From positions 93,961-157,960 of the forward strand of contig CAJAIA010000030.1 of the NCBI GenBank assembly GCA_903939735.1: 64,000 nt of DNA, given 5' to 3'. Positions 38,164-47,236 of the stretch are shown in pieces; the first letter of the stretch is position 1, and each line of letters begins with the position of its first letter. Under the pieces are notes generated by a model. The model saw nothing but the letters and a program-made list of their open reading frames with translations. It made no database searches and had not been told where the DNA came from. The DNA comes from an uncultured Ignavibacteria bacterium. Lineage in GTDB: Bacteria > Bacteroidota > Ignavibacteria > Kapaibacteriales > Kapaibacteriaceae. A program made the translations under genes and the position numbers.

Positions 38164-38433
38164 TTAGGCTTTTTTTTTTGCCACAGCCTTCTTAGCAACC
38201 TTCTTGGCTGCCTTCTTAGCTGGCTTAGCTGCCTTCTTGGCCGGCTTAGCTGCCTTCTTGGCTGGCTTAGCTGCCTTCTTGGCTGGCTTTGCTGCCTTCT
38301 TGGCTGCTGGCTTAGCTGCCTTCTTGGCAACCTTCTTTACAGCCTTCTTGGCTGGCTTTGCTGCCTTCTTGACAACCTTCTTGGCTGCCTTCTTGGCTGC
38401 TGGCTTCTTGGCTGCTTTCTTTGCTGCTGCCAT
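38164..38433 (-). CDS. Histone H1-like lysine/alanine repeat protein
   Basis: An 89-aa basic protein, almost wholly of AAKKA, PAKKA and VAKKA repeats, like the C-terminal domain of histone H1 and bacterial HctB/AlgP-like proteins. It binds DNA without sequence specificity and may condense the chromosome. The ATG at 38433 follows a GAGG ribosome-binding sequence; a reading from 38496 would add non-basic residues and overlap ileS. The gene ends GCA AAA AAA AAA GCC TAA, placing ten A residues just before the stop. The next gene lies in the -1 frame relative to this one, so slippage on the A run could fuse the two. Confidence 0.8.
   Translation of the reverse strand: MAAAKKAAKKPAAKKAAKKVVKKAAKPAKKAVKKVAKKAAKPAAKKAAKPAKKAAKPAKKAAKPAKKAAKPAKKAAKKVAKKAVAKKKA
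38170..38179 (-). other. A10 run at the histone-like/TraR frame junction (possible slippage site)
   Basis: Ten consecutive A on the coding (minus) strand, including the slippery heptamer A AAA AAA in the frame of the histone-like gene. Stops bound the region where a change of frame must occur: the histone frame stops at 38164-38166, and the TraR frame is closed upstream by TAA at 38192-38194. The A run is the only obvious slippery site between these limits. It may act by ribosomal -1 shift or transcript slippage, or reflect a homopolymer error in the assembly. Confidence 0.5.
38197..38433 (-). repeat. Low-complexity DNA repeats encoding AAKK units
   Basis: Imperfect tandem units of about 21 bases, on the plus strand of the form GCTGCCTTCTTGGCTGGCTT, recur through the histone-like gene. 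They encode PAKKAAK-type heptads. Such repeats expand and contract readily, so gene length may vary among strains. Confidence 0.75.
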
Positions 38434-38492
38434 AGAGTACCTCAAAAAATAGTGAAACATGAAAACGCGTGCGCCACCTTGACGCACCATCA

Positions 38493-41400
38493 TCAAACGC
38501 GCTTTACGCGCACGTTGACGTGACGCCCGTTTATCTCGAGATCAACCCCTTCGGATTGTTCCCCCCGCTCGAGCGTTTCCGTCAGCGTTTCCATTCCAAT
38601 GTATGATCGAAGAGACTCGAGTGCAGTTGCCGTCTCATCATCCGTTACAAATGTAATCGAAATCCGATCGGTTACTTCAAACCCAGAATCTTTCCGAATC
38701 TTCTGAATCCGACTCACAAACTCGCGTGCAAGACCCTCCCGAAGGAGAGCATCGTCTAGCTCGGTATCAAGCGCGACGGTTAGACCATTGTCTGATGCGA
38801 CCAACCAACCCTCGATATCTTCACTCACAATCTCAACATCTTCAAAGTCAATCTGGATTGTTTGCTCACCGATGGTAAGCGCCAGAACCGAAGACTGTTC
38901 AAGCTTGCGGACGTGTTCGTGTGTAAGCGACTTGATCGCCTGCGCTACCGATTGCGTTGCATCGCCATACTTCTTTCCGATGATCTTGAAGTTTGGCTTT
39001 GCACTTCGACGAACGATGTTCGTGTCGTCGGAGACGTATTCAATTTCTTTCACGTTGATTTCTTCTTTGATGATGTCTTCAACTGATTGCAGTTGTCGAC
39101 GCATCGCTGGGCTATCAACAGGAAGAAGAATTCGACGCAGCGGTTGACGCGTTTTGATCTTCGCTTTCTCTCTCAAAGAACGAGCAAGTGAAACGATGTG
39201 TTGCGCTTGCCACATGCGACGTTCAAGATCATGATTGATCAATGCTTCATCGCGCTCGTGCAATATAATACAATGAACAGTGAAAAGTTCCGCATCGGAA
39301 CGTAGTCGCTGAAAAATCGATTCCGCTAAAAACGGCGCGACAGGTGCGAGCATTTCGGCGACGCGTTCAAGTACGAGATGCAACGTTTGATACGCAGCTC
39401 GCTTATCGGTATCGTACTCACCTTTCCAGAAGCGTCGACGGTTACGACGCACGTACCAATTCGAAACATCTTCAATCACGAACTCCTGCAATGCACGACA
39501 TGCCTTTGTCAGGTCATAGTCATCCATGGCTGAGATATACTCACCCATTACTGTGTTAAGTCGTGAGATGATCCATTGATCGATTTCTGCGCGTTCAGAG
39601 ATTGGCACTAGCGGATCAGCAGACGTATAGCCGTCGAGATTGGCATACATCGCGAAGAACTCATAGGTGTTGGTCAGCGACCGGAACAAGTCTGCGATGA
39701 CCGTCTTGGCAATGTCTTCCTCGTTCCACAGCTTGGGCTTATGAACGGGTGATGACGCCATGAGGAACCAACGAATAGCGTCGCTGCCGAACTTCTCAAT
39801 AACCTCAAACGGGTCGACGGTATTCCCCTTCGACTTCGACATTTTCTGTCCACGCTTATCGAGCACGAGGTCATTGACGACTACATTTCGATAGGCTGGC
39901 GTGCCAAAGAGAGCGGTGCTAATGTTGTGCATGGTGTAGAACCACCCACGCGTTTGGTCGATACCTTCGGCAATGAAGTCCGCAGGGAATGCCTTGTCGA
40001 ACAGCTCGTTGTTTTCGAATGGATAGTGGAACTGTGCGAACGGCACACTGCCAGAGTCGAACCAAACGTCGACCACTTCGCGTGTGCGACGGTAGAGCTT
40101 TCCGCTACGTTCGAACACGACACGATCGACGAACGGACGATGTAGATCAATCTCAACACCAGCCTCGTCGACCGGCACCCGCGTTCCATCTTCGCGCTCG
40201 TAGAGACCTTCACGCAGCTCGGCTATCGAACCGACGGCGATCATGTCTTTGCCTTCGTCATCGACCCAGATTGGAAGCGGCGTACCCCAGTAACGGTCGC
40301 GACTGATGGACCATTCCTTTACTTCTTCGAGCCAATTGCCAAAACGTCCTTCACCGATCTCGGAAGGATGCCAGTGAATCTGCTTATTGAGTGCAACCAG
40401 CTGATCGCGATACGCAGGTGATGTGATGAACCACGAATCACGTGCATAGTAGATCACGGGATTATCGGTGCGCCAGCAATGGGGATAGCTATGCAGGTAG
40501 TCAAACGATGCGCGATAGATCTTATCACGCAGCTTGAGCGCCTTGACGATATCGCGGTCGGCACCTTCTTCGGTATGATCGGCGTAGGTAAAGTTCTTTA
40601 CCGCGCGTCCAGCAAACTCGGTGATATCCGGCGTGAAATGTCCGTTGGGAGTAACCGGCTGAGGCACTGGAAGACGGAATTGCTTTGAGAGTTCAAAGTC
40701 GTCCTGACCAAATGCGGGGGCGATGTGAACAACACCTGTGCCGTCGTCGGTCGAAACAAACGCACCCGGAAGAACCGTCAGCACATCTGGATATTGACCA
40801 GCGTCAAGCTCGACATCAGAGAAGATCTGTTCATATGTTGATCCGACGAGGTCGCTTCCCTTGCACCGTCCAAGCACCTCGACTTCCCCATCAAGTACAG
40901 ACAACCGCGACTCCGCGAGGATGAGGTTTTCTGTCCATGTGCGCTCACCAATCGTCCACGTATGACGAACGATCACGTAGTCGATGGAGGGGCCAACAGC
41001 GAGAGCTACATTGGCAAAAAGTGTCCATGGCGTGGTCGTCCAGACCATAATTGACGCACCAACTGCCTCAGGCACATTAGATGTGAGAACCTTGATCTTG
41101 AGATACACATTGGCATCTCGCACATCCTTATAGTTCTGCGAGAGCTCGTGCGACGATAGCGGAGTACCCAACGTTGGCGACTGCGGCACTACCTTGTAGC
41201 CACGATAAATCAGTCCTTTGTCGAAGAACTGCTTGAGCGCCCACCATACCGACTCAACGTAGTCGTTGGTGCAGGTGATGTAGGCGTTGTCCAGATCGAT
41301 CCAGTGGCCCATACGCCGAGTAAGCGTTGCCCAACCGTTGTCTTGTCCGATGTTGCGATAGACAATGTCTCTGCAGGTCGCGTTGAAGCGATCAACGCCA

Positions 41401-41744
41401 AGCACTTCGATCTGCGACTTATCGGTAAGGCCAAGTTCCTTCTCTGCGGCAAGTTCAACCGGCAGACCGTGTGTATCCCACCCTGCCTGACGGCGGACGT
41501 AGAAACCGCGCATGGTTTTGTAGCGGCAGACAGCGTCCTTAATCGTACGCGCAAGGACGTGGTGGATACCTGGACGACCGTTGACGGTTGGTGGACCTTC
41601 ATTGAAGTTAAACCATGGTGCGTCGGCTCGAAGCTCCTGCGTGCGTGCAAAGGCACGCTCACGATCCCAATAGTCTAGAATGTCCTGCTCGAGCCGAGCA
41701 TAGGAAAAATCGTCCGGCAATGGTTCAAACATGAAGTCGGTCAA
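38493..41744 (-). CDS. ileS: Isoleucyl-tRNA synthetase, eukaryote-like type
   Basis: Class I synthetase charging tRNA-Ile; 1083 aa. The HIGH-type motif is in GRPGIHHVLART, and the KMSKS loop is QKMSKSKGNTVDP. The long editing domain and C-terminal extension, together with the GIHH variant, place it in the IleS2 group (eukaryote-like), which includes forms resistant to mupirocin and is common in Bacteroidota. That resistance is family knowledge, not shown here. A box TAACTTCG (7 of 8) lies 19 bases upstream. The gene is followed 60 bases later by the histone-like gene in the same direction. Confidence 0.97.
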   Translation of the reverse strand: MTDFMFEPLPDDFSYARLEQDILDYWDRERAFARTQELRADAPWFNFNEGPPTVNGRPGIHHVLARTIKDAVCRYKTMRGFYVRRQAGWDTHGLPVELAAEKELGLTDKSQIEVLGVDRFNATCRDIVYRNIGQDNGWATLTRRMGHWIDLDNAYITCTNDYVESVWWALKQFFDKGLIYRGYKVVPQSPTLGTPLSSHELSQNYKDVRDANVYLKIKVLTSNVPEAVGASIMVWTTTPWTLFANVALAVGPSIDYVIVRHTWTIGERTWTENLILAESRLSVLDGEVEVLGRCKGSDLVGSTYEQIFSDVELDAGQYPDVLTVLPGAFVSTDDGTGVVHIAPAFGQDDFELSKQFRLPVPQPVTPNGHFTPDITEFAGRAVKNFTYADHTEEGADRDIVKALKLRDKIYRASFDYLHSYPHCWRTDNPVIYYARDSWFITSPAYRDQLVALNKQIHWHPSEIGEGRFGNWLEEVKEWSISRDRYWGTPLPIWVDDEGKDMIAVGSIAELREGLYEREDGTRVPVDEAGVEIDLHRPFVDRVVFERSGKLYRRTREVVDVWFDSGSVPFAQFHYPFENNELFDKAFPADFIAEGIDQTRGWFYTMHNISTALFGTPAYRNVVVNDLVLDKRGQKMSKSKGNTVDPFEVIEKFGSDAIRWFLMASSPVHKPKLWNEEDIAKTVIADLFRSLTNTYEFFAMYANLDGYTSADPLVPISERAEIDQWIISRLNTVMGEYISAMDDYDLTKACRALQEFVIEDVSNWYVRRNRRRFWKGEYDTDKRAAYQTLHLVLERVAEMLAPVAPFLAESIFQRLRSDAELFTVHCIILHERDEALINHDLERRMWQAQHIVSLARSLREKAKIKTRQPLRRILLPVDSPAMRRQLQSVEDIIKEEINVKEIEYVSDDTNIVRRSAKPNFKIIGKKYGDATQSVAQAIKSLTHEHVRKLEQSSVLALTIGEQTIQIDFEDVEIVSEDIEGWLVASDNGLTVALDTELDDALLREGLAREFVSRIQKIRKDSGFEVTDRISITFVTDDETATALESLRSYIGMETLTETLERGEQSEGVDLEINGRHVNVRVKRV

Positions 41745-41790
41745 TCGCGATAAACGGAAAGTGCGAAGTTACGGACAGAGCCGAGCAGAA

Positions 41791-43311
41791 TCAACGCAGC
41801 GGGAAGGTGATCTCAACAGTTGTTCCACGTCCTTCGGTGCTGCGCGTGTCAATCGTCCCCTCGTGTGCATCAACGATCCACTTCACGATCGAGAGTCCAA
41901 GCCCCGTTCCATGAATGTTCTTCGAACGCGCCTTATCGACACGAAAGAACCGATCGTAGATGTGCGGAAGCTGGTCAGCAGGAATCCCAACACCAGTATC
42001 AGCAACGACGACGCGCACACGATTGTCCACAGCATCCACTTCGATACGCACGCTCCCATGGTCGGGCGTGTACTTGACTGCATTCTCAATGACATTCAGA
42101 AGAGCTTGATGCAGTCGGACCCTATCGCCAGCTATCGTAATCGATGGCTGAATCTGTGTTGTTACGTCAATGTGTCTGGTTTCGGCAATCAGCATTACAT
42201 CGTCGCAGACGTCGGCAACAAGCGCACTGAGTCGCACGGGCTGTCGCACGATCTGTACCTGACCTGTCTCTGCACGTGAGATATCGAGCAATCCTTGTAC
42301 TACATGTGTGAGTCGGATCACTTCCTCTAAGCAACTGGCAAGCGTGGTCCGATACTCTTCTGCACTGAGTGGACGTCGGAGTGCTACCTCAAGCTCACCC
42401 ATGAGGATGGCAAGGGGCGTTTTGAGTTCATGTGATGCATCAGAGGTGAATTGCTTGATCTGATCAAACGACGACTCAAGGCGTGCGATCATCTCGTTCA
42501 AGGTTTCGGTCAAACGGGCGATTTCATCATTAGACGCAGGCATGGGCAGACGGAGTCCGAGGTTGCTTGCGGTAATGGTACGTGCCGATGTAGCGATAAC
42601 GTCGACAGGTCGCAGCGATCGACGTGCAACTAGCCATCCTGCAAAGACCGACATCGCCAGCACGAGCGGCAGCGAATACAACATGAGCGAAAACAATCGG
42701 CGCAGCGTTGCATCAATTTCCGCTACAGGATAAGCCGCCGTTACATCAGCAACGTCCCCTTTACTCAGCACGATACGATACCGCTCGCCCCGAATCCAAT
42801 AATACGTGTAGATCTTATCGTCAATCACCGCGGCCCCTTGGGCAACGAGATCTGTGAAGAGCGGGAGGCTATCAGACATCATGTTCTCAGATCGCCAGGC
42901 GATTTCGCCGCGCGTATCGACAACCTGCATCCAATAGTTGGAGGAGTTCAAGAGCATATGCTCGTATACGGCAGACCACACAGGCTCGAGTTCGTATGCG
43001 AGCGAATCTACTCCCGGAATGGGGCCTACAAAGTCCCGAAGTGATGTCCTCTGCAATACCGAGAACATGTCTGTTTCGCGGGCAACACGTCGTTTTGAGG
43101 ATCGAAGCTTGGGCAGCGGACGTTGTGATTGCGCCTGCTCCTTCCGCAAGACCGATAGCAACGAGGAGGTGGCACGAGAAAGCGATGCGTCGAGGTTTTT
43201 ATAGAGTTCGTTCGACACCGTCACATAGGTGATGGCCGCAAACGCGACGAGCGTAGCGGCGACCAGGGTGCCATAAACAATGGCCAAGCGGACGCGGAGA
43301 GTGATCTTCAC
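41791..43311 (-). CDS. Orphan sensor histidine kinase
   Basis: Membrane sensor kinase of 506 aa from a GTG start. An N-terminal helix (about 7-28), an extracytoplasmic domain (about 35-205), a second helix (about 208-230) and HAMP domain (to about 285) precede the HisKA box DASHELKTPLAI with phospho-acceptor H294 and the ATPase domain (NVIENAVKYTPDHG, DTGVGIP, GTGLGLSIVKWIV). Architecture resembles CusS/heavy-metal sensors. No response regulator gene is adjacent. The GTG at 43311 is chosen because a TATGTTCG box ends 4 bases upstream; GTG at 43326 is the alternative. Confidence 0.9.
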   Translation of the reverse strand: MKITLRVRLAIVYGTLVAATLVAFAAITYVTVSNELYKNLDASLSRATSSLLSVLRKEQAQSQRPLPKLRSSKRRVARETDMFSVLQRTSLRDFVGPIPGVDSLAYELEPVWSAVYEHMLLNSSNYWMQVVDTRGEIAWRSENMMSDSLPLFTDLVAQGAAVIDDKIYTYYWIRGERYRIVLSKGDVADVTAAYPVAEIDATLRRLFSLMLYSLPLVLAMSVFAGWLVARRSLRPVDVIATSARTITASNLGLRLPMPASNDEIARLTETLNEMIARLESSFDQIKQFTSDASHELKTPLAILMGELEVALRRPLSAEEYRTTLASCLEEVIRLTHVVQGLLDISRAETGQVQIVRQPVRLSALVADVCDDVMLIAETRHIDVTTQIQPSITIAGDRVRLHQALLNVIENAVKYTPDHGSVRIEVDAVDNRVRVVVADTGVGIPADQLPHIYDRFFRVDKARSKNIHGTGLGLSIVKWIVDAHEGTIDTRSTEGRGTTVEITFPLR

Positions 43312-43315
43312 GGGT

Positions 43316-43323
43316 CGAACATA
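43316..43323 (-). promoter_or_regulatory. TAnnTTTG-like box before the sensor kinase gene
   Basis: The minus strand reads TATGTTCG, 7 of 8 to TAnnTTTG, ending 4 bases before the GTG at 43311. It follows the same short-distance pattern as other genes in the window, but the mismatch keeps confidence low. Confidence 0.35.
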
Positions 43324-43354
43324 CACAGCAGGCGAGAACCATGGCGCGAGATTC

Positions 43355-43362
43355 TATCTTTG
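43355..43362 (+). promoter_or_regulatory. TAnnTTTG promoter box for murI
   Basis: TATCTTTG, an exact match, ends 3 bases before ATG 43366 and 6 before the next in-frame ATG at 43369. It predicts a leaderless mRNA for the murI-oppBC-holA run. No -33 TTG is visible. Confidence 0.5.
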
Positions 43363-43365
43363 TGG

Positions 43366-44196
43366 ATGATGTCCCCTGACCCCCGACCTATTGGCGTCTT
43401 CGACTCCGGCATTGGCGGATTGAGCGTCGTCAAGCATTGCGCACGTCTGCTGCCCGACGAACGCTTCGTGTACTTAGGCGACACGGCGCGCGTACCCTAC
43501 GGAAACAAGTCGGCCGAGACGGTACAGTCGTACTCGGCACAATGCGCTGCATTTCTCCTCAGCCATGATGTGAAGATGATCATCGTTGCATGCAACACGG
43601 CCTCGGCTCTTGCACTCGACATGCTCCGCTCACACGTAAGCATTCCCGTGTTAGGCGTGATTGAACCTGCAGCGCGCAAGGCTGCCGCGGCAACCGCGAA
43701 TGGACACATTGGCGTGATCGGCACTCGTGCAACGATTGCCTCTGATAGCTACGCACGTGCCATCACACGCTATGCCGGTGAGCGCCGCGTCGACATTCAC
43801 AGCCGTCCATGTCCTCTCTTCGTTCCCCTTGTGGAAGAGGGCTGGCTCGACTCCCCTGCAACGCGACTCATTGCAGAAGAATACCTGCGCCCGCTCATGT
43901 CAAACGGCATCGATACGCTGGTGCTTGGCTGCACGCACTACCCGCTGCTCATGCCGGTGCTTTCAGACATGTTGCCTGGGGTGCAGTTAATCGACTGCGG
44001 ACTCTGTGCAGCGGACGAGGCTAGGAGCGTGCTCGGCGTCGATCAACAATCTCCAACAAAGGCAAGTCAGATCGATCTGTACGTTACGGATCATACGCCT
44101 GCGTTCACAATGCTTGCACGTCAGTTTCTCGGCATGCCCCTTGACGAACCTGTGCGCGTGAATGTCGACCACCTTCAGTTACCGTCAGCACGCTAA
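43366..44196 (+). CDS. murI: Glutamate racemase
   Basis: Makes D-glutamate for peptidoglycan; 276 aa. The two catalytic cysteines are C76 in VACNTASA and C189 in LGCTHYP; the N-terminal FDSGIGGLS (12-20) carries the conserved Asp and Ser. Two adjacent ATG codons (43366, 43369) are possible starts. The TAA stop overlaps the ATG of the next gene by one base, linking it to the permease genes. Confidence 0.96.
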   Translation: MMSPDPRPIGVFDSGIGGLSVVKHCARLLPDERFVYLGDTARVPYGNKSAETVQSYSAQCAAFLLSHDVKMIIVACNTASALALDMLRSHVSIPVLGVIEPAARKAAAATANGHIGVIGTRATIASDSYARAITRYAGERRVDIHSRPCPLFVPLVEEGWLDSPATRLIAEEYLRPLMSNGIDTLVLGCTHYPLLMPVLSDMLPGVQLIDCGLCAADEARSVLGVDQQSPTKASQIDLYVTDHTPAFTMLARQFLGMPLDEPVRVNVDHLQLPSAR

Positions 44197-45116
44197 TGGC
44201 AACCTATCTGCTGCGAAAGCTCCTCTATACCGTCCTAGTCCTCCTTGGCGTGGTTGCCGTAACGTTCTTCATACGTCCACCGGGAGATCCTGCACGTGTG
44301 CTGCTCGGGCAGCGCGCCGATGAGGCATCCGTTGCCGCAATGCGAGAACAACTCGGATTGGACCGACCTCTGTACGAGCAAATGGGGATCTACGTAAAGA
44401 ACCTACTGTCGGGCGATCTCGGCACATCTATCGCAACCCAGCGCTCGGTATCGGAGACAATCATCGAACGCATCCCAGCGACTGCCCTCCTTGCATTGAC
44501 CTCGATTGCCATTGCTACGGTCCTTGGCATTCTCCTCGGTGTGATCGCCGCATGGCGTCCCAACACCTGGATCGACACACTTACAATGTCAACTTCGCTT
44601 CTCGGCATCTCCCTGCCGGCATTTGTTGTCGGCCTTCTCTTCGTTCTGATCTTCGGCGTGGCTCTGGAGTGGTTCCCGAATTCCGGATACATTGATCGCG
44701 GCATCGAGCATCTAGTGCTCCCGATGATCACGCTCGCAATTCGCCCCCTCTCAATCATCGCACGCGTTACGCGCTCGAGCATGCTCGATGTGCTTGGACA
44801 GGACTACGTCAGAACGGCACGCGCAAAGGGACTGTCGAACGTACGCGTCTTCCTGCATCATGCGCTGCGCAACGCACTCAATCCGGTGATCACGACGGTT
44901 AGCGCATGGTTTGCCGGACTCCTCGCGGGGACGTATTTCATCGAGTTCATCTTCAATTGGCCCGGCATTGGTCTTGCGGCCTTCAACGCCATTGAGAAGC
45001 TTGACTATCCGATGATTCAAGGGACCGTTCTCTTCACTGCTGTGATCTTCGTTGTGGTCAACACACTGGCTGATCTTGTCTATGGCTTCGTTGATCCGAA
45101 AGTGCGCCTCTCATGA
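44196..45116 (+). CDS. Dipeptide/oligopeptide ABC permease, DppB/OppB type
   Basis: Inner-membrane permease of 306 aa with six predicted helices. It has the family N-terminus (LLRKLLYTVLVLLGVV), the TFFIRPPGDP segment and the EAA loop (DYVRTARAKGLSNVRVFLHHALRNAL, about 205-230) that contacts the ATPase. It forms a heterodimer with the next gene, whose ATG overlaps its stop (ATGA). No ATPase or substrate-binding gene lies nearby, so these must be encoded elsewhere. Substrate (peptide, nickel or other) unknown. Confidence 0.93.
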   Translation: MATYLLRKLLYTVLVLLGVVAVTFFIRPPGDPARVLLGQRADEASVAAMREQLGLDRPLYEQMGIYVKNLLSGDLGTSIATQRSVSETIIERIPATALLALTSIAIATVLGILLGVIAAWRPNTWIDTLTMSTSLLGISLPAFVVGLLFVLIFGVALEWFPNSGYIDRGIEHLVLPMITLAIRPLSIIARVTRSSMLDVLGQDYVRTARAKGLSNVRVFLHHALRNALNPVITTVSAWFAGLLAGTYFIEFIFNWPGIGLAAFNAIEKLDYPMIQGTVLFTAVIFVVVNTLADLVYGFVDPKVRLS

Positions 45117-46159
45117 GTACAGTCCTTGGTGAAAGTCCACGCGTCGTTGCATGGCGCCGTCTGAAGAAGAATCGCGGTGCCGTGATCGGTATGGTGGTGC
45201 TTGGGTTGATGATCGTGATGGCTATCTGCGCTCCGCTGATCACACCGTTTGATCCGTCAACTCAGATCCTCGAGTATAGCGTCAAGCCTGCGATGTTTCG
45301 CGGCAGCGTGTTGTACAAGCGCAATCCAGCAGATGCCTCACGTCCGTCGATCATTGCTGTTTCCAGCTTTGAAGAACGTGGCGACAGCGTAACGTATCTA
45401 GATCCCGCAGGCGAACCCTACACGATCGCCAAGACGAATCTGATGAGCACAGATGTTGCCATCTACCACGACGAGCCGCTGTTCGTACTTGGGACCGATC
45501 GGTTCGGACGTGACATTTTCACACGCCTGATCTACGGGATGCGCGTGTCGCTCAGTGTAGGTCTAATCTCTGAGTCGATCGCACTCGCGATTGGCATTCT
45601 GCTTGGAGCGCTCGCAGGATACTTCCGCGGTTGGGTCGATGATAGCATCATGTGGTTCGTCAACGTTGTGTGGTCATTCCCGACGATTCTTCTGGTGGTC
45701 GCATTTAGCGTGATCCTCGGAAAAGGATACTGGCAGACGTTTGTCGCCATCGGTATCTCGTCGTGGGTTGATATCGCGCGGATTGTGCGAGGACAGTTCT
45801 TCTCGATTCGTGAACAGGAGTATGTTGAGGCAACACGTGCACTCGGATTTGGTCACGTGCGGACCATCTTCCGACACATGCTTCCCAACGCCGCAGGCCC
45901 AATCATCGTGCTTTCGACCGCCGGATTTGCTACAGCAATTATTGCTGAAGCATCCTTGAGTTTTATCGGACTCGGTGTGCAGCCGCCAACGCCTTCATGG
46001 GGTCAGATGATCAAGGATGGCTATGGGTATATCGCACTCGGTACGAACTGGGGTATGACGCTCTTCCCAAGCATCGCCATGGCTATTGCCGTGCTGGTGC
46101 TCAATGTGTTCGGTGATGGACTCCGTGACGCACTCGATCCAAAGACTTCGCAACGATGA
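45113..46159 (+). CDS. Dipeptide/oligopeptide ABC permease, DppC/OppC type
   Basis: Second permease subunit, 348 aa. An N-terminal helix (about 23-42) is followed by an extended periplasmic segment of about 85 residues (45-130), longer than in DppC, then the FGTDRFGRDIFTRLIYG motif and the remaining helices. The EAA loop is YVEATRALGFGHVRTIFRHMLPNA. It overlaps both the upstream permease and holA by 4 bases. Confidence 0.92.
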   Translation: MSTVLGESPRVVAWRRLKKNRGAVIGMVVLGLMIVMAICAPLITPFDPSTQILEYSVKPAMFRGSVLYKRNPADASRPSIIAVSSFEERGDSVTYLDPAGEPYTIAKTNLMSTDVAIYHDEPLFVLGTDRFGRDIFTRLIYGMRVSLSVGLISESIALAIGILLGALAGYFRGWVDDSIMWFVNVVWSFPTILLVVAFSVILGKGYWQTFVAIGISSWVDIARIVRGQFFSIREQEYVEATRALGFGHVRTIFRHMLPNAAGPIIVLSTAGFATAIIAEASLSFIGLGVQPPTPSWGQMIKDGYGYIALGTNWGMTLFPSIAMAIAVLVLNVFGDGLRDALDPKTSQR

Positions 46160-47217
46160 TTGACAACATCTGCTCAACCGGCAAGTTCCCTCCCATTCTC
46201 GTTCTGTTTGGTGAGGAGGATCTCCTCGTCGACGAGGACGCTACGCGTCTGTACGAAGCTGCCTGCGCTGCTGATACAACAGGTATGAACTGCGATGTTC
46301 TCGATGGCGAGGGCATGACGCTTGACGCTGTGCTAAGCCTGGCCCGATCCTTCCCGATGATGTCCGACCGACGCGTCATTTGGGTGCGCCGTGCCGACAA
46401 GCTCACGGCATCAAAATCGCGCAAAGGTGGCGACGCCATGCAGAGCTACCTCGACGCACCATCGTCGAGTACGTTCCTACTGTTGACGGCAACACTCGCA
46501 TCCGCAGCGGGACTTGGGCCTGCTCTCACGAAGAACGCAGCCACGGCAAAGCGCAAACTTTCGTCGCTCAAGTACCCATTCAACGTGCTCCTACCGAACG
46601 TGCCATTCGTTGAGTATGCACGCATGAAGGAGGGCCAACTCGGCACCTGGATTACCAAGCGCGCAGCGACGATGGGACTCAATCTCCCGCAAGGAGCTAC
46701 GGAACTCCTAGTCGCTAAAACGGGCGTTGCATTGCGCGAGCTTACCATGGAGCTTGAAAAACTCCAAGCCTACATGGGCGACCGCACTGACGTAACGCTT
46801 GATGATGTCCAGGCAATCGTTGGCAGCTCACGTGAATTCAATGTCTTCGAGTTGCAACGCGCCATTGGCCGCGCTGAACCTGCACGCGCCATGACAATTA
46901 TCGCCCGTATGCTCAGCGTCGACCGTCAGGAGATGCTCATCATCGCAATGTTGGCGCGCTACTTTATGGCTCTTTACCGACTTATCGATCTGCGAGGGAG
47001 CACCGATAGCTCCGAAATTGCACGCCTGGCAAAGATCCCGCCATTTGCCGTCGGCGAGCACTTTGATGCGCTTGATCGCATTGGCCCCCTTCGCGTTGAA
47101 CGTGGATTACGTGCATTACAGTCTGCCGAGGCTACACTGAAATCAACCTCGGCCGATCCACTGGCTGTACTGCAACGGATGATTGCCGACGTATTCGACG
47201 TTGAGGACACGCGCTAA
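46156..47217 (+). CDS. holA: DNA polymerase III delta subunit
   Basis: Clamp-loader subunit that opens the sliding clamp; 353 aa, the usual size. The N-terminus has the LVLFGEEDLLVDE pattern of HolA, with an AAA-like domain (1-140) and the later SREFNVFELQRAIGR (about 228-242) and three-helix C-terminal domain. Its ATG overlaps the oppC-like stop. The 3' end contains the TTG and TATCTTTG elements of the promoter for the following gene. Confidence 0.92.
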   Translation: MIDNICSTGKFPPILVLFGEEDLLVDEDATRLYEAACAADTTGMNCDVLDGEGMTLDAVLSLARSFPMMSDRRVIWVRRADKLTASKSRKGGDAMQSYLDAPSSSTFLLLTATLASAAGLGPALTKNAATAKRKLSSLKYPFNVLLPNVPFVEYARMKEGQLGTWITKRAATMGLNLPQGATELLVAKTGVALRELTMELEKLQAYMGDRTDVTLDDVQAIVGSSREFNVFELQRAIGRAEPARAMTIIARMLSVDRQEMLIIAMLARYFMALYRLIDLRGSTDSSEIARLAKIPPFAVGEHFDALDRIGPLRVERGLRALQSAEATLKSTSADPLAVLQRMIADVFDVEDTR

Positions 47218-47230
47218 GGGGCTATCTTTG
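47201..47230 (+). promoter_or_regulatory. Full Bacteroidota-type promoter (TTG-19-TATCTTTG) before the NTF2-like gene
   Basis: A TTG at 47201-47203 is followed after exactly 19 bases by TATCTTTG at 47223-47230, matching both the -33 and -7 elements. The box ends 6 bases before the ATG at 47237. It starts within the holA coding sequence and drives the NTF2-like, PHP and ribH genes. Confidence 0.6.
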
Positions 47231-47236
47231 CCCCCA

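Noticed and set aside
38200..38430. Regular short DNA repeats that might be read as a CRISPR array
   Set aside because: No unique spacers, units vary, and they encode the AAKK protein repeats; no cas genes nearby.
38204..38452. An 82-codon plus-strand reading frame encoding a repetitive hydrophobic peptide (AAFLAGLAAFLAG)
   Set aside because: It is the antisense of the Lys/Ala repeats of the histone-like gene; AAGGCT/GCCAAG codons always give Phe/Leu/Ala on the other strand.
38466..38492. Possible hairpin (GTGCG/CGCAC) after ileS
   Set aside because: Only 5 base pairs with a 9-base loop and a weak T run; cannot be distinguished from chance.
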